From NCBI GenBank assembly GCA_903994365.1, contig CAJEXL010000009.1, positions 1 to 64,000 of the forward strand: 64,000 bases of DNA, in the 5' to 3' direction. The notes beneath the pieces were generated by a model. The model saw only the letters and a list, made by a program, of their open reading frames with translations. It did no database searches and was not told where the DNA came from. The translations under genes were made by a program, and so were the position numbers. This DNA is from an uncultured Chlorobiaceae bacterium (GTDB lineage: Bacteria > Bacteroidota > Chlorobiia > Chlorobiales > Chlorobiaceae). Positions 28,025 through 35,872 of this stretch are shown one piece after another; position 1 is the first letter of the stretch, and the number at the start of each line of letters is the position of its first letter.

Positions 28025-28765
28025 GTGGGCACTGAACAACAGTCTGGTCGAGAATCTCTCCCTGAACAGGGTGATTTTCTCCTGATTGACAAGCCTCTTG
28101 ACTGGACGTCGTTTGATGTTGTGGCTAAAATCAGGAATACTTACAGCTTGAGCGGATTGAAACGCAAAGTCGGTCATTGTGGGACGCTTGATCCCAAAGC
28201 GACAGGGCTGCTTATCCTTGCTACTGGACGGAAAACCAAAGAGATCTCTGCACTTGAAGTGCTCGACAAGGTCTATGATGGCACCATAAAGCTTGGGGCC
28301 ATGACTGAAAGTCACGACATTGAGACGGCCGAATATGGCCACTGCGGTACCATGCACCTGATCGAAGAGGAGATCAGAGTCGCCGCGTCCGGTTTTATCG
28401 GGACGCACCAGCAGCAGCCACCGATGCACTCTGCAGCCTGGCATAACGGAAAACGACTCTACGAACATGCACGAAAGGGAGTGGTGATCAAAGAGCGCAA
28501 AGCAAAGGAGATTGTTGTCTATCGTTTTGAAATTACCAGCATTAAACTTCCTCTGGTTAATTTTATTCTGCATGTATCCAAAGGAACCTATATCAGATCT
28601 ATTGCGCATGAGTTCGGCTTATTGCTTGGTGTTGGCGGTTATCTTGCTTCGCTCAGACGTGTATCTATTGGCTCTTGGCATCTGGACTCAGCCAGAACAG
28701 TTTCGGAGACTATAGACGATATTCTTCAGAAGTCATCAAACACCAGTGAGGGTGAAGGGAGATAA
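28025..28765 (+). CDS. truB: tRNA pseudouridine(55) synthase
   Basis: A 246-residue TruB that makes pseudouridine 55 in the T-loop of tRNAs. The catalytic aspartate is in the CGTLDPKATGLL motif. The KPLDWTSFDVV start of the fold, the YDGTIKLG segment and the KGTYIRSIAHEFG motif are present. The start codon is GTG, four bases after the rbfA stop. It lacks a long C-terminal PUA extension, as in shorter family members. Confidence 0.93.
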   Translation: MGTEQQSGRESLPEQGDFLLIDKPLDWTSFDVVAKIRNTYSLSGLKRKVGHCGTLDPKATGLLILATGRKTKEISALEVLDKVYDGTIKLGAMTESHDIETAEYGHCGTMHLIEEEIRVAASGFIGTHQQQPPMHSAAWHNGKRLYEHARKGVVIKERKAKEIVVYRFEITSIKLPLVNFILHVSKGTYIRSIAHEFGLLLGVGGYLASLRRVSIGSWHLDSARTVSETIDDILQKSSNTSEGEGR

Positions 28766-28773
28766 CGGGACGT

Positions 28774-29736
28774 ATGCGTATTATTGACTACAATGATAAT
28801 CATGTTTATAACTATGGCTCAAGCACCCCTGTCAAATTTTTGCCAGTACCATCAGCGGTAACTGTCGGCTCTTATGATGGTGTGCATAGAGGGCACAGGA
28901 AAATTATTGCACGCATGGCTGCTGTTGCACAATCTCGCGGCTTACGAAGCGTTGTTGTGACTTTTGAGCCACATCCGAGAAGAGTGCTCGAAGGCGAAGT
29001 CTCGGGTCCACTTGGTTTGTTGACCACGCTTGACGAAAAAGTTGCCCTGCTTGAGGCTGAATGTGTTGATCTACTGGTTCTTGTTCGTTTTACTCCTGAT
29101 TTCGCATTACGAAGCTCAGACGATTTTATCAGAAATTTTCTTGTCGGGCTTCTTGGAGCAAAAAGCATTATTGTGGGATATGATCATGCCTTTGGTCGTG
29201 ACAGGAGTGGGAGTCGCGAAACTCTCGAACGTTTGGGGAGTGAACTTGATGTAGCTGTTGAGGTGGTTGACGAAGTGTTGATCGGAAATGAACATTTTTC
29301 CAGCACAAAGATAAGAGAACTGCTTGAAAACGGTATGATTGAAAAGGCCAATGAATTTCTTGGTTCACCCTATATGATTACGGGTACGGTGGTTGATGGT
29401 GAGAAACGGGGGAGGGAAATCGGGTTTCCTACCGTCAATCTCAAGTTGATCGATTCGAACAAGCTGTTACCACATTCCGGAGTCTATCTTGCGCAAACGG
29501 TGATCGACGATTTGTCTTATAAGGCGTTGATGAATATTGGTGTTCGTCCAACGCTCTCTTCGGCAGCTCTTTTATCTCTTGAAGCCCATATTTTAGGATA
29601 TAGCGGAAATCTTTATGGTACCATTATCAGGTTCGATCTGCTCAAGTTCATCAGAGAGGAGAGGAAATTTCAGAATCTTGACGAGTTGAAGTACCAGATT
29701 GAAAAAGATAAGAAAACGGTAGAGTTGTATTGTTAA
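28774..29736 (+). CDS. ribF: Bifunctional riboflavin kinase / FAD synthetase
   Basis: A 320-residue RibF making FMN and FAD from riboflavin. The N-terminal adenylyltransferase has the TVGSYDGVHRGH motif (about 31-42), with FEPHPRRVL and the SSTKIRELL sequence. The C-terminal kinase has GREIGFPTVNL and a late E-A-H-I strand. The position between truB and rpsO is common in bacteria. Confidence 0.94.
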   Translation: MRIIDYNDNHVYNYGSSTPVKFLPVPSAVTVGSYDGVHRGHRKIIARMAAVAQSRGLRSVVVTFEPHPRRVLEGEVSGPLGLLTTLDEKVALLEAECVDLLVLVRFTPDFALRSSDDFIRNFLVGLLGAKSIIVGYDHAFGRDRSGSRETLERLGSELDVAVEVVDEVLIGNEHFSSTKIRELLENGMIEKANEFLGSPYMITGTVVDGEKRGREIGFPTVNLKLIDSNKLLPHSGVYLAQTVIDDLSYKALMNIGVRPTLSSAALLSLEAHILGYSGNLYGTIIRFDLLKFIREERKFQNLDELKYQIEKDKKTVELYC

Positions 29737-29786
29737 TAATATTATATTACGGGCTAATCGATTTATCATATAACAACTGAAGAGAT

Positions 29787-30056
29787 ATGAGTTTGACAAA
29801 AGAGTATAAAGCTGAGGTTATCAAGCAGTTTGGTGCTTCTGAAAAGAATACAGGAAAATCAGAGGTCCAGGTGGCGCTCTACACCCGCAGAATCAGTGAT
29901 CTTACTGGTCATTTGCAACAGCACCCGAAGGACAAGCATTCTCGTCGTGGATTGCTCATGCTTGTGGCCAAGCGCAAGAAGATGCTGAATTATGTGAAAA
30001 ATGTTAATATCGATCGCTACCGTAAGGTGATTGGTGAGCTTGACCTTCGCAAGTAA
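29787..30056 (+). CDS. rpsO: Small ribosomal subunit protein uS15
   Basis: An 89-residue S15. Its helices carry NTGKSEVQVAL, the HLQQHPKDKHSRRGLL 16S rRNA-binding motif, and a C-terminal NVNIDRYRKVIGELDLRK. Full length. It binds the 16S rRNA central domain early in 30S assembly. An AGAGAT element lies before the ATG. A G/C-rich hairpin follows the stop. Confidence 0.96.
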   Translation: MSLTKEYKAEVIKQFGASEKNTGKSEVQVALYTRRISDLTGHLQQHPKDKHSRRGLLMLVAKRKKMLNYVKNVNIDRYRKVIGELDLRK

Positions 30057-30076
30057 TCGTTTTTGTTGTTTGATCT

Positions 30077-30097
30077 CTGCAGGGTTTACCCCTGCAG
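30077..30097 (+). terminator. Hairpin after rpsO
   Basis: CTGCAGGG (30077-30084) and CCCTGCAG (30090-30097) form a perfect eight-base stem with a five-base loop, 20 bases after the rpsO stop. No T-run follows, so it may be a processing or mRNA-stabilising hairpin rather than a full terminator. Confidence 0.45.
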
Positions 30098-30130
30098 GCT
30101 ATCTTGTTAACACAAAATACGTTGAAAGCT

Positions 30131-31018
30131 ATGTTGGAAAGTATGACCGGATATGGCAGCGCTGAGGCCGTTGAAAATGGTATTCGGACACTTGTCGAGT
30201 TGCGCTCAGTAAATAACCGGTTTGCTGAAATCAGCGTTAAGCTTCCTCGTCAGTTACTCTCTTATGAACTTGAAGTCAGGGAGTTGATTCGGGGTCATTT
30301 TCAAAGGGGGAAAATATCTGCTTTTGTTCAGATTCAGATTGATGAGGATCAGGCCATCTCTGTAAGTGTAAATGTACCAAAAGTTAAGGCCTACAAGGAG
30401 CTTCTTGAAGCCATCAAGAGGGAAGCCGCCCTTGATACTCCTCTTCAGCTTGAGCATATACTCAGATTTCCGGAAATATTTGATAATGGTACCACCTCTC
30501 TCGACAGTGTTGGAGAGTGTTGGCCTTATGTCAAAGGGCTTTTGCTTGATGCCATTGCTCGTCTCAAAGCCATGCGCCGAAGGGAAGGGGAGGAGCTTTC
30601 CATAGATTTTAGAGGAAGAATAGCTGAAATTGACGGGACTCTTCGGATCATCACATCCCTTGCCTGTGATAATCTTGAAGCGGTGAGAAAAAGACTTGCC
30701 GCCAAAGTTGAGGCTGTTGCTGGCAAAGATTTAGCCTATAGCAGGGATCGCCTTGAAATGGAGCTTGTTCTTGCTGCCGATAAGCTTGATATTACTGAAG
30801 AGCTGACAAGATTTGCAAGTCATAACAAATTTTTTATTGAAGAGTTGGGCAACGATGAAAGTGGTACTGGCAGAAAGCTGAATTTTCTGCTTCAGGAGCA
30901 GTTACGCGAAGCCAATACGATTGCATCTAAATCCCAGAATGCAATAATTTCCCAGAAAATTGTCCAGATCAAGGAAGATCTTGAAAAGATAAGGGAACAA
31001 CTGCAAAATATAGAGTAG
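30131..31018 (+). CDS. YicC-family endoribonuclease
   Basis: A 295-residue YicC/YloC-family protein. The hallmark start MTGYGSAE, the E-L-R-S-V-N-N-R-F segment, and the late NESG/KLNFLLQE and E-A-N-T-I-A-S-K-S region are present. Family members are reported RNA-degrading enzymes. The ATG at 30131 is chosen over a TTG at 30104 because the family starts two to four residues before the SMTGYG motif. gmk follows four bases after the stop, the usual pairing. Confidence 0.88.
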   Translation: MLESMTGYGSAEAVENGIRTLVELRSVNNRFAEISVKLPRQLLSYELEVRELIRGHFQRGKISAFVQIQIDEDQAISVSVNVPKVKAYKELLEAIKREAALDTPLQLEHILRFPEIFDNGTTSLDSVGECWPYVKGLLLDAIARLKAMRRREGEELSIDFRGRIAEIDGTLRIITSLACDNLEAVRKRLAAKVEAVAGKDLAYSRDRLEMELVLAADKLDITEELTRFASHNKFFIEELGNDESGTGRKLNFLLQEQLREANTIASKSQNAIISQKIVQIKEDLEKIREQLQNIE

Positions 31019-31022
31019 TTTT

Positions 31023-31607
31023 ATGGGCGAAGAGCAGCATCTGCGGGGAAAACTGATTGTTTTTTCAGCCCCTTCGGGTACAGGAAAGTCGACCATTGCC
31101 AAAATGGTGCTTGAGCGTCTACCGAATATTCAATTTTCAGTTTCAGCTACGACTCGACCAAAGCGAGATGGTGAGAAAGAGGCTGTTAACTACTACTTTC
31201 TTACCAAAGAAGATTTTCAGACAACGATCCGCTGCGGTGGTTTTATTGAATATGAATTTTTCTTTGGCAATTATTACGGCACATTGATTGATAAAACATA
31301 TCAAGTCATTGATTCTGGCACAAATATTCTGCTGGATCTTGATGTCAAAGGTGCTTTGAATCTGAAAAAGCTTTTTCCTGATAATTCTTTGTTGCTGTTT
31401 ATAAAGCCTCCAAGTATGGATGCTTTAAAAGAGAGACTCGAAAGACGTGAGAGTGAAGACGAAAATAGTCTGAAGATGCGACTTCAACGGGCCCAGTTAG
31501 AGCTGGAATATGCGGATCAGTTTGATGAGGTTGTTGTTAATGAAACTCTTGATTCTGCGGTCGATACCGTGACAGCCATAATCAGCAAATTTCTTTCAAA
31601 AACGTAA
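31023..31607 (+). CDS. gmk: Guanylate kinase
   Basis: A 194-residue P-loop kinase that phosphorylates GMP to GDP. It has P-loop SAPSGTGKST (about 14-23), the GMP-binding S-x-T-T-R-P-K-R-D-G-E segment and the lid with R-L-E-R-R. Standard length. It overlaps no neighbour and is followed 12 bases later by rpoZ, a common gmk-rpoZ order. Confidence 0.95.
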   Translation: MGEEQHLRGKLIVFSAPSGTGKSTIAKMVLERLPNIQFSVSATTRPKRDGEKEAVNYYFLTKEDFQTTIRCGGFIEYEFFFGNYYGTLIDKTYQVIDSGTNILLDLDVKGALNLKKLFPDNSLLLFIKPPSMDALKERLERRESEDENSLKMRLQRAQLELEYADQFDEVVVNETLDSAVDTVTAIISKFLSKT

Positions 31608-31619
31608 AAACATAGTGCA

Positions 31620-31973
31620 ATGTCGGTTAAACCAGTTGACCTGAATAAATTAAGAAGTGCGCACTTGAATCTTTATGAAACTGTGGTCGCAATTTCAAAA
31701 AAAGCGAAAAGATTACATGATGACGAGCGTGCAGAACTTGAAGACAAGCTCCTTCCTTATAAAGAGATGATTCGAAATCCAAGCAGCGAGTCCGAGTCGG
31801 ACAAAATTTTTCCAGAGCAAATCGCAATCAGTTTGGAGTTTGAAATTCGTGAAAAGTCGTCACATAAAGCGGTTGCACAGTACTTTGAACGGAAATATGA
31901 CTATGTACTGGAAAAGCCTGTAGAGAAAAAGATTGTTCAAACCGAAGATAATGATGAAACTGACGGGGATTAG
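31620..31973 (+). CDS. rpoZ: RNA polymerase omega subunit (RpoZ), Chlorobi/Bacteroidetes-like
   Basis: A 117-residue protein with N-terminal LNKLRSAHLNLYETVVAISK and later AISLEFEIREKSSHKAVAQY. It resembles the divergent omega subunits of Chlorobi and Bacteroidetes, which start with a YE-x-V-V-A-I-x-K-R/A-R helix in place of the classical one. Position after gmk supports this. The C-terminus is acidic (EDNDETDGD) and overlaps the start of the next gene by 23 bases. Sequence similarity to classical omega is too weak to rely on alone. Confidence 0.75.
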   Translation: MSVKPVDLNKLRSAHLNLYETVVAISKKAKRLHDDERAELEDKLLPYKEMIRNPSSESESDKIFPEQIAISLEFEIREKSSHKAVAQYFERKYDYVLEKPVEKKIVQTEDNDETDGD

Positions 31974-32448
31974 CCAGATTACCCTTCGAGTTAACGACCT
32001 GCGTCAGGCCGAAGAATTTTATTGCGATATTCTTGGTATAAAACTCGATCACAGGGTTGGTGCCAACATTTCATTTCTTCGTCTTCAATCAGATCTGCTT
32101 GTGCTGGTTAAGGCAGAAACAGTTGGATCCCCTGAAGCGAGGGATATAAGGGTTGATCATTTCGGCTTCAGGCTTGCTTCTGATGCAGAAGTAGATGCTG
32201 CGGCACGTTATCTGGATGACAAGGGAGTTCATATGGTCACTCGACCAGCCCATCGCCGTGAGGGGAAGGCTTTTTTTGTTATGGATCCTGATGGTAATCT
32301 GGTGGAGTTTTATTCGATGCATGACAATGGGATACGGGATGATAACTCAGATGTAGATTTTTCCCCACCAAACTCTCACGCTACGGCAAGCCGAAAAGAG
32401 CTTATAGAGGAGAGGGAGTCAACAAAGAGTCGGCGCTCAAGAAAATAA
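31951..32448 (+). CDS. VOC (glyoxalase/bleomycin-resistance) superfamily protein
   Basis: A 165-residue single-domain VOC protein. Its strand-helix pattern starts GISQITLRVNDLRQAEEFYCD, followed by VDHFGFRL and the late metal-site pattern F-V-M-D-P-D-G-N-L-V-E-F-Y. This fold serves in glyoxalases, dioxygenases and resistance proteins. The substrate is unknown. After about residue 130 a charged, low-complexity tail ends in KSRRSRK. The ATG at 31951 lies inside the end of rpoZ. Last gene of the operon, convergent and overlapping by 12 bases with the glmU-like gene. Confidence 0.75.
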   Translation: MMKLTGISQITLRVNDLRQAEEFYCDILGIKLDHRVGANISFLRLQSDLLVLVKAETVGSPEARDIRVDHFGFRLASDAEVDAAARYLDDKGVHMVTRPAHRREGKAFFVMDPDGNLVEFYSMHDNGIRDDNSDVDFSPPNSHATASRKELIEERESTKSRRSRK

Positions 32449-33186
32449 GCTGGGGCTTAGGAGAAGCAGCCGTTCAGCATCAAGAAGCTGTGCGGGGGTA
32501 TTGATGCCAAGAATTTCGTTGGCATTATCCGTTTTGAAGGCGCAAACTCTCGCTCCTCTCCTGAAGCAGACCGCAAAAACATCTGTCAGATAGTACTCTT
32601 TCTGAGCGTTGTTGGTATTAATCTGCCCGAGAGCTTCAAAAAGCAGTCTGGCATTGAAAACGTAAACTCCGGAATTGATCTCTTTCACGGTCCGCTCCTC
32701 TTCAGATGCGTCCTTTTGTTCAACAATTCTCAGGACGCTGTCACCTTCATTTCCCCGAATAACTCTGCCATATCCAGTTGGGTCATCAAGCTCTGCAGTC
32801 AGTACGGTTGCTACTGCGTATGTTGAGCGGTGAAATGCGATCAACTTCCGCAGGGTTTCTCTATTAACCAGAGGGGCATCCCCTGAAAGGATAAGCACCT
32901 CGCCATCAAAATCGTGGAGCTGAGCCTCTGTTTGCATAACGGCGTGACCAGTTCCAAGTTGAGGTTCCTGAAGCGCAACAGTCGCCTTGAATCTGGCTGT
33001 AGCTTTTATGACCAGTTCAGCCTGGTGTCCAACAACAAGTACTATTTTTTCAGGGTCAAGAGATTGAGCTGTCCCAAGAACATAGTCGATAAGAGGGCGG
33101 TCATTTGCCTGATGCAGTACCTTTGGAAGCTCTGACTGCATTCTGGTGCCTTTTCCGGCGGCCATGATGATTACTGCAAGTGCCAT
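32437..33186 (-). CDS. GlmU-like sugar nucleotidyltransferase (uridyltransferase domain only)
   Basis: A 249-residue nucleotidyltransferase with the GlmU N-terminal signature: A-A-G-K-G-T-R-M (9-16), then P-K-V-L, GTGHAV and the L-S-G-D-A-P-L metal site. It should make UDP-N-acetylglucosamine from GlcNAc-1-phosphate. The left-handed beta-helix acetyltransferase domain of GlmU (another ~200 residues) is absent, so the acetylation step would need a separate enzyme. Last gene of a minus-strand group after panD. Confidence 0.85.
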   Translation of the reverse strand: MALAVIIMAAGKGTRMQSELPKVLHQANDRPLIDYVLGTAQSLDPEKIVLVVGHQAELVIKATARFKATVALQEPQLGTGHAVMQTEAQLHDFDGEVLILSGDAPLVNRETLRKLIAFHRSTYAVATVLTAELDDPTGYGRVIRGNEGDSVLRIVEQKDASEEERTVKEINSGVYVFNARLLFEALGQINTNNAQKEYYLTDVFAVCFRRGARVCAFKTDNANEILGINTPAQLLDAERLLLLSPSLFS

Positions 33187-33221
33187 TGATCAGTAATGAG
33201 TATGAAAAGCATCGGAGAGAA

Positions 33222-33608
33222 TCATGATAGCAGTTGTGTTTCTTCACCCACATAGTGTCGACTTTTCGGGTTGTTCTCTTTATCGACGATAAGGACCATT
33301 GGTTTGAAATGGCGAGCGTCAGCCTCTTCCATAAGAGCAAAAGTCATAATGATTATCTCGTCTCCAACCAGAGCGCATCGGGCAGCAGCACCGTTGAGTT
33401 GAATTTCCCTGGAGCCCTGGGCTCCCTTGATGATGTACGTTTCAAAGCGTTCACCATTATTATTATTGACAACAAGCACTTTTTCGTTAGGAATCATATT
33501 CGCCATCTCCAGCAGTTCATTATCAATCGTAATGCTGCCTTCATATTCGAGATCTCCGCTTGTAACTATAGCGTTGTGTATTTTTGACTTAAGGAGGTGT
33601 AATTTCAT
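33222..33608 (-). CDS. panD: Aspartate 1-decarboxylase
   Basis: A 128-residue PanD, the pyruvoyl enzyme that makes beta-alanine for pantothenate and CoA. The self-cleavage site G-S in [10 protein letters not shown] (about residues 23-24) is intact, and the usual start [13 protein letters not shown] is at the ATG at 33608. The non-ATG start two codons upstream is rejected. AAGGAGGTG precedes the start. It is 16 bases after lptC on the same strand. Confidence 0.95.
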   Translation of the reverse strand: MKLHLLKSKIHNAIVTSGDLEYEGSITIDNELLEMANMIPNEKVLVVNNNNGERFETYIIKGAQGSREIQLNGAAARCALVGDEIIIMTFALMEEADARHFKPMVLIVDKENNPKSRHYVGEETQLLS

Positions 33609-33624
33609 GAACAAACTAACTTCA

Positions 33625-34173
33625 TTATTGATTTATAAATGCCTCTCCGCTTCCCCGGAAAATCCGGTATTTTTTTAAGGCTTGATCACTCTCAAAACCC
33701 TCTCCTCGAATAATCCTTTCTTGCCTGGTAATAGTAACAGCTCTGTCCGAACGTATCATTTTATCTTTGGCGCTTCGCTTGACGTACTCTGTTGTTATTA
33801 CGGTTCCATCATTCGAGTTTATGATTACGTGCCCCATTGCCTCAACATCCTGATTATCAAGAATAACAGCCTTTTGAGCCGTTATGGTTGTTGTGGAACC
33901 GCCGTTGATGTCAAAGAGAGTCAGCTTTATACCCCCATCAAGACGATGTTCACTGCCTCTCTTTGTTCTGTACTCAGCTTCGTGAGCAGCCTGCAAGACT
34001 CCCCGGTGTACACCTGACTCAGTAAGAACAACCTTGACAACCCAGCTCTCTTGTACGAGATTTTCCCGAAAAACCGCCCCCTTCGCAGCGGGCCGCCTAT
34101 CTTTTAAATTCCCGTTGCATCCTGACACTACGTTCAGAAGAACAAGCAGAATAAGAACAATGGCTCTTCTCAA
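33625..34173 (-). CDS. lptC: LPS export periplasmic lipoprotein, LptC-like
   Basis: A 182-residue protein with a lipoprotein signal: basic R-R, hydrophobic segment about 4-16, then lipobox V-S-G-C with cysteine near 19. It has a beta-rich LptC/OstA-like body including [14 protein letters not shown], the repeated A-x-x-A-x-x-x-x-x-x-x-x-x-x-A-x-G-x-V pattern and [10 protein letters not shown]. LptC hands LPS from the inner-membrane LptBFG exporter to LptA. Here it is predicted to be lipid-anchored rather than a transmembrane protein. It is 12 bases after skp. Confidence 0.8.
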   Translation of the reverse strand: MRRAIVLILLVLLNVVSGCNGNLKDRRPAAKGAVFRENLVQESWVVKVVLTESGVHRGVLQAAHEAEYRTKRGSEHRLDGGIKLTLFDINGGSTTTITAQKAVILDNQDVEAMGHVIINSNDGTVITTEYVKRSAKDKMIRSDRAVTITRQERIIRGEGFESDQALKKYRIFRGSGEAFINQ

Positions 34174-34185
34174 ATCAGGAGATCG

Positions 34186-34710
34186 TTACTTGATATTCAA
34201 CTTGTCCAGAACCTTGAAGGTAAGGTCATTTTCAGTGGTTACATAGATAGCACTATTCTTTTCAAGAACCAAAGTAACTTCTTCTTGTGTAGCAATTGAC
34301 TCAACGGCAGCCAAGACCTTCTTTCGAATTGGTAAAAAGAGCTCCTGCTGTTTCGCTTCGATGGTACCGCCTCTGCCAAAATTATCCTGCTGAAATTTTT
34401 CAAGAGTCTGAGCTTTCAGTTTTAACTCCTTCTCTTTCTGCTCTCTCACTGTTTTTGTAAAAGATGGCGCTTTTTGTTGATAAGCTACGACCGATTGCTG
34501 ATAAGCAGCGTTCATGCGATTGAGCTCTTTTTGCAGAGGAGTTGCTATAGCCTGCAAACTCTCTTCAGCTTGTTTTGTTTCGGGCAACTGTTGCAGAATT
34601 TTTCCTGAATCAACGACACTGACTTTTGTTGCAGCTTGTGGTATCGCAAAAGATTGTGACGGAACCAGTACCAAGCTCAAGGCAGCAGCCACAATGATCC
34701 TGTGTGACAT
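34186..34710 (-). CDS. skp: Periplasmic OmpH/Skp-family chaperone
   Basis: A 174-residue protein with a Sec signal peptide (about 1-22, cleaved after S-F-A). A small beta base follows (VSVVDSGKILQQL), then a long coiled coil (about 40-130) and a late LVLEKNSAIYVTTENDLT strand. This is the Skp fold, which holds outer-membrane proteins in the periplasm. The ATG at 34710 was chosen because an AAAGGG sequence lies nine bases before it and the signal peptide begins here; starts at 34716 and 34737 are possible. It heads the minus-strand group with lptC. Confidence 0.8.
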   Translation of the reverse strand: MSHRIIVAAALSLVLVPSQSFAIPQAATKVSVVDSGKILQQLPETKQAEESLQAIATPLQKELNRMNAAYQQSVVAYQQKAPSFTKTVREQKEKELKLKAQTLEKFQQDNFGRGGTIEAKQQELFLPIRKKVLAAVESIATQEEVTLVLEKNSAIYVTTENDLTFKVLDKLNIK

Positions 34711-34887
34711 GTTCATAAACCCTTTGAGGTGACCCATTAATGTTATCGTTTAGGTTGGTGTGACTAATGCTCAAATGTCCCTGGATGTGTAATCCGTCCA
34801 TAGATACAATCACAAATGTAATAATTCCTTGGTAAAAAACTACATAAAGCTGAATAACCTCTTCTTTTGAAAGAACAGAGGGTTATA

Positions 34888-34996
34888 ATATTGTTTTCTG
34901 GAAAAATTGCATTGGTTGCTGTACAATTGTGCTTTTCAGTTCCAGTTTAAGCAGATAATACAGGAGAAGAAGGAATATCCATCGCAGAAGCAAAAG
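34888..34996 (-). pseudogene. Relic of a dprA 3' end
   Basis: Read on the minus strand, this stretch matches the last ~33 codons of the intact dprA at 35873-35990. Pieces such as M-D-I-P-S near the start and K-L-E-L-K-S-T-I-V-Q-Q-P-M-Q-F-F-Q-K-T at the end line up with I-D-I-P-S and E-L-E-L-K-E-A-I-I-Q-Q-P-G-Q-L-F-Q-K-K of DprA. A frameshift and a stop break it. Roughly two thirds of bases match by eye. It lies between skp and the FkbM gene, ending where a 19-bp tandem repeat begins. Confidence 0.6.
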
Positions 34997-34997
34997 A

Positions 34998-35035
34998 TAT
35001 TAACCGATTAAATGTATATTAACCGATTAAATGTA
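34998..35035 (+). repeat. 19-bp tandem duplication
   Basis: The unit TATTAACCGATTAAATGTA occurs twice with no gap (34998-35016 and 35017-35035). Each unit contains an ATG, at 35012 and 35031. It adjoins the dprA relic and precedes the FkbM methyltransferase, suggesting a rearrangement scar. Confidence 0.85.
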
Positions 35036-35131
35036 ATATGGTTGGTTGGTGTTTTCTTTTTTCTGAAAGAATTTACCAATATTTTAATTAAAGTGCGCTC
35101 TATTGTTCTACTAAATAACTTGAACTTATTA

Positions 35132-35851
35132 ATGGGTTATTACAACAAAGTCAAAAGGTGTCTCAGGCAGCTTGCTGGCCGGGAGGTAGTTGCTCGGACT
35201 GAGGTGGAATGTGCATGTTGTAATATTCATGACTGGCGAATTTGTCCTGTCGGTATTGACAGTAATAGCATCGTGTTTTCCTTGGGCGTGGGAGATGATA
35301 TTGGTTTTGATAAGGGAATGATTGCAACATACAACTGTAATGTTCATGCGTTTGATCCAACACCGCGATGGATTGAGTGGATCAAATCACAGAATCTTCC
35401 TCACCAATTTCGGTTTTATCCCTATGCAATTGGAGGAACGGATGGCACCATGAAACTTTTCCCTCGTATGCCGAACGGAAAGCCCTCTTCAACGATGCTT
35501 ACGGTGATGAATGAAGGAGTTAATGAAGCTACAGATGGTGTAACTGTCAGCGTTAAAAGACTTTCAACTCTTATGACAGAGCTTTGTGTCTCTCACCTTG
35601 ATATTCTTAAAATGGATATTGAGGCGGCAGAATATCAAGTTATTGATGACTTCCTTGCGGCGGATCTGCCAGTTTATCAGCTTTTGGTAGAGTTTCATCA
35701 CCGATTTACTTCGGTTCCAGTGCAGAAAACCAGAGATACCCTTGATAAATTGTATAAAGCTGGATACAGGATTTTTTATATCACAGAAAAAGCCCGCGAA
35801 TACTCTTTTATTCACATCGATACCTATAAGAAGTATTTGCAACAAATCTGA
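35132..35851 (+). CDS. FkbM-family methyltransferase
   Basis: A 239-residue SAM-dependent methyltransferase of the FkbM family, with SLGVGDDIGFDKG as the SAM-binding loop, then VHAFDPTPRW, FYPYAIGG and the diagnostic LDILKMDIEAAEYQV motif. Such enzymes methylate sugars or glycolipids in surface polysaccharides. The frame is open from an ATG at 35012, but that upstream 40-residue part is hydrophobic, AT-rich and begins inside a tandem repeat. The ATG at 35132 is therefore preferred. It interrupts the skp-dprA neighbourhood, on the opposite strand to both, and looks inserted. Confidence 0.8.
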   Translation: MGYYNKVKRCLRQLAGREVVARTEVECACCNIHDWRICPVGIDSNSIVFSLGVGDDIGFDKGMIATYNCNVHAFDPTPRWIEWIKSQNLPHQFRFYPYAIGGTDGTMKLFPRMPNGKPSSTMLTVMNEGVNEATDGVTVSVKRLSTLMTELCVSHLDILKMDIEAAEYQVIDDFLAADLPVYQLLVEFHHRFTSVPVQKTRDTLDKLYKAGYRIFYITEKAREYSFIHIDTYKKYLQQI

Positions 35852-35872
35852 ATGAGGGTATTTTGTTCTTTA

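Noticed and set aside
27344-28609. 421-codon open frame on the minus strand opposite infB, rbfA and truB
   Set aside because: It crosses three firmly identified genes, matches no family and is rich in residues expected from antisense reading.
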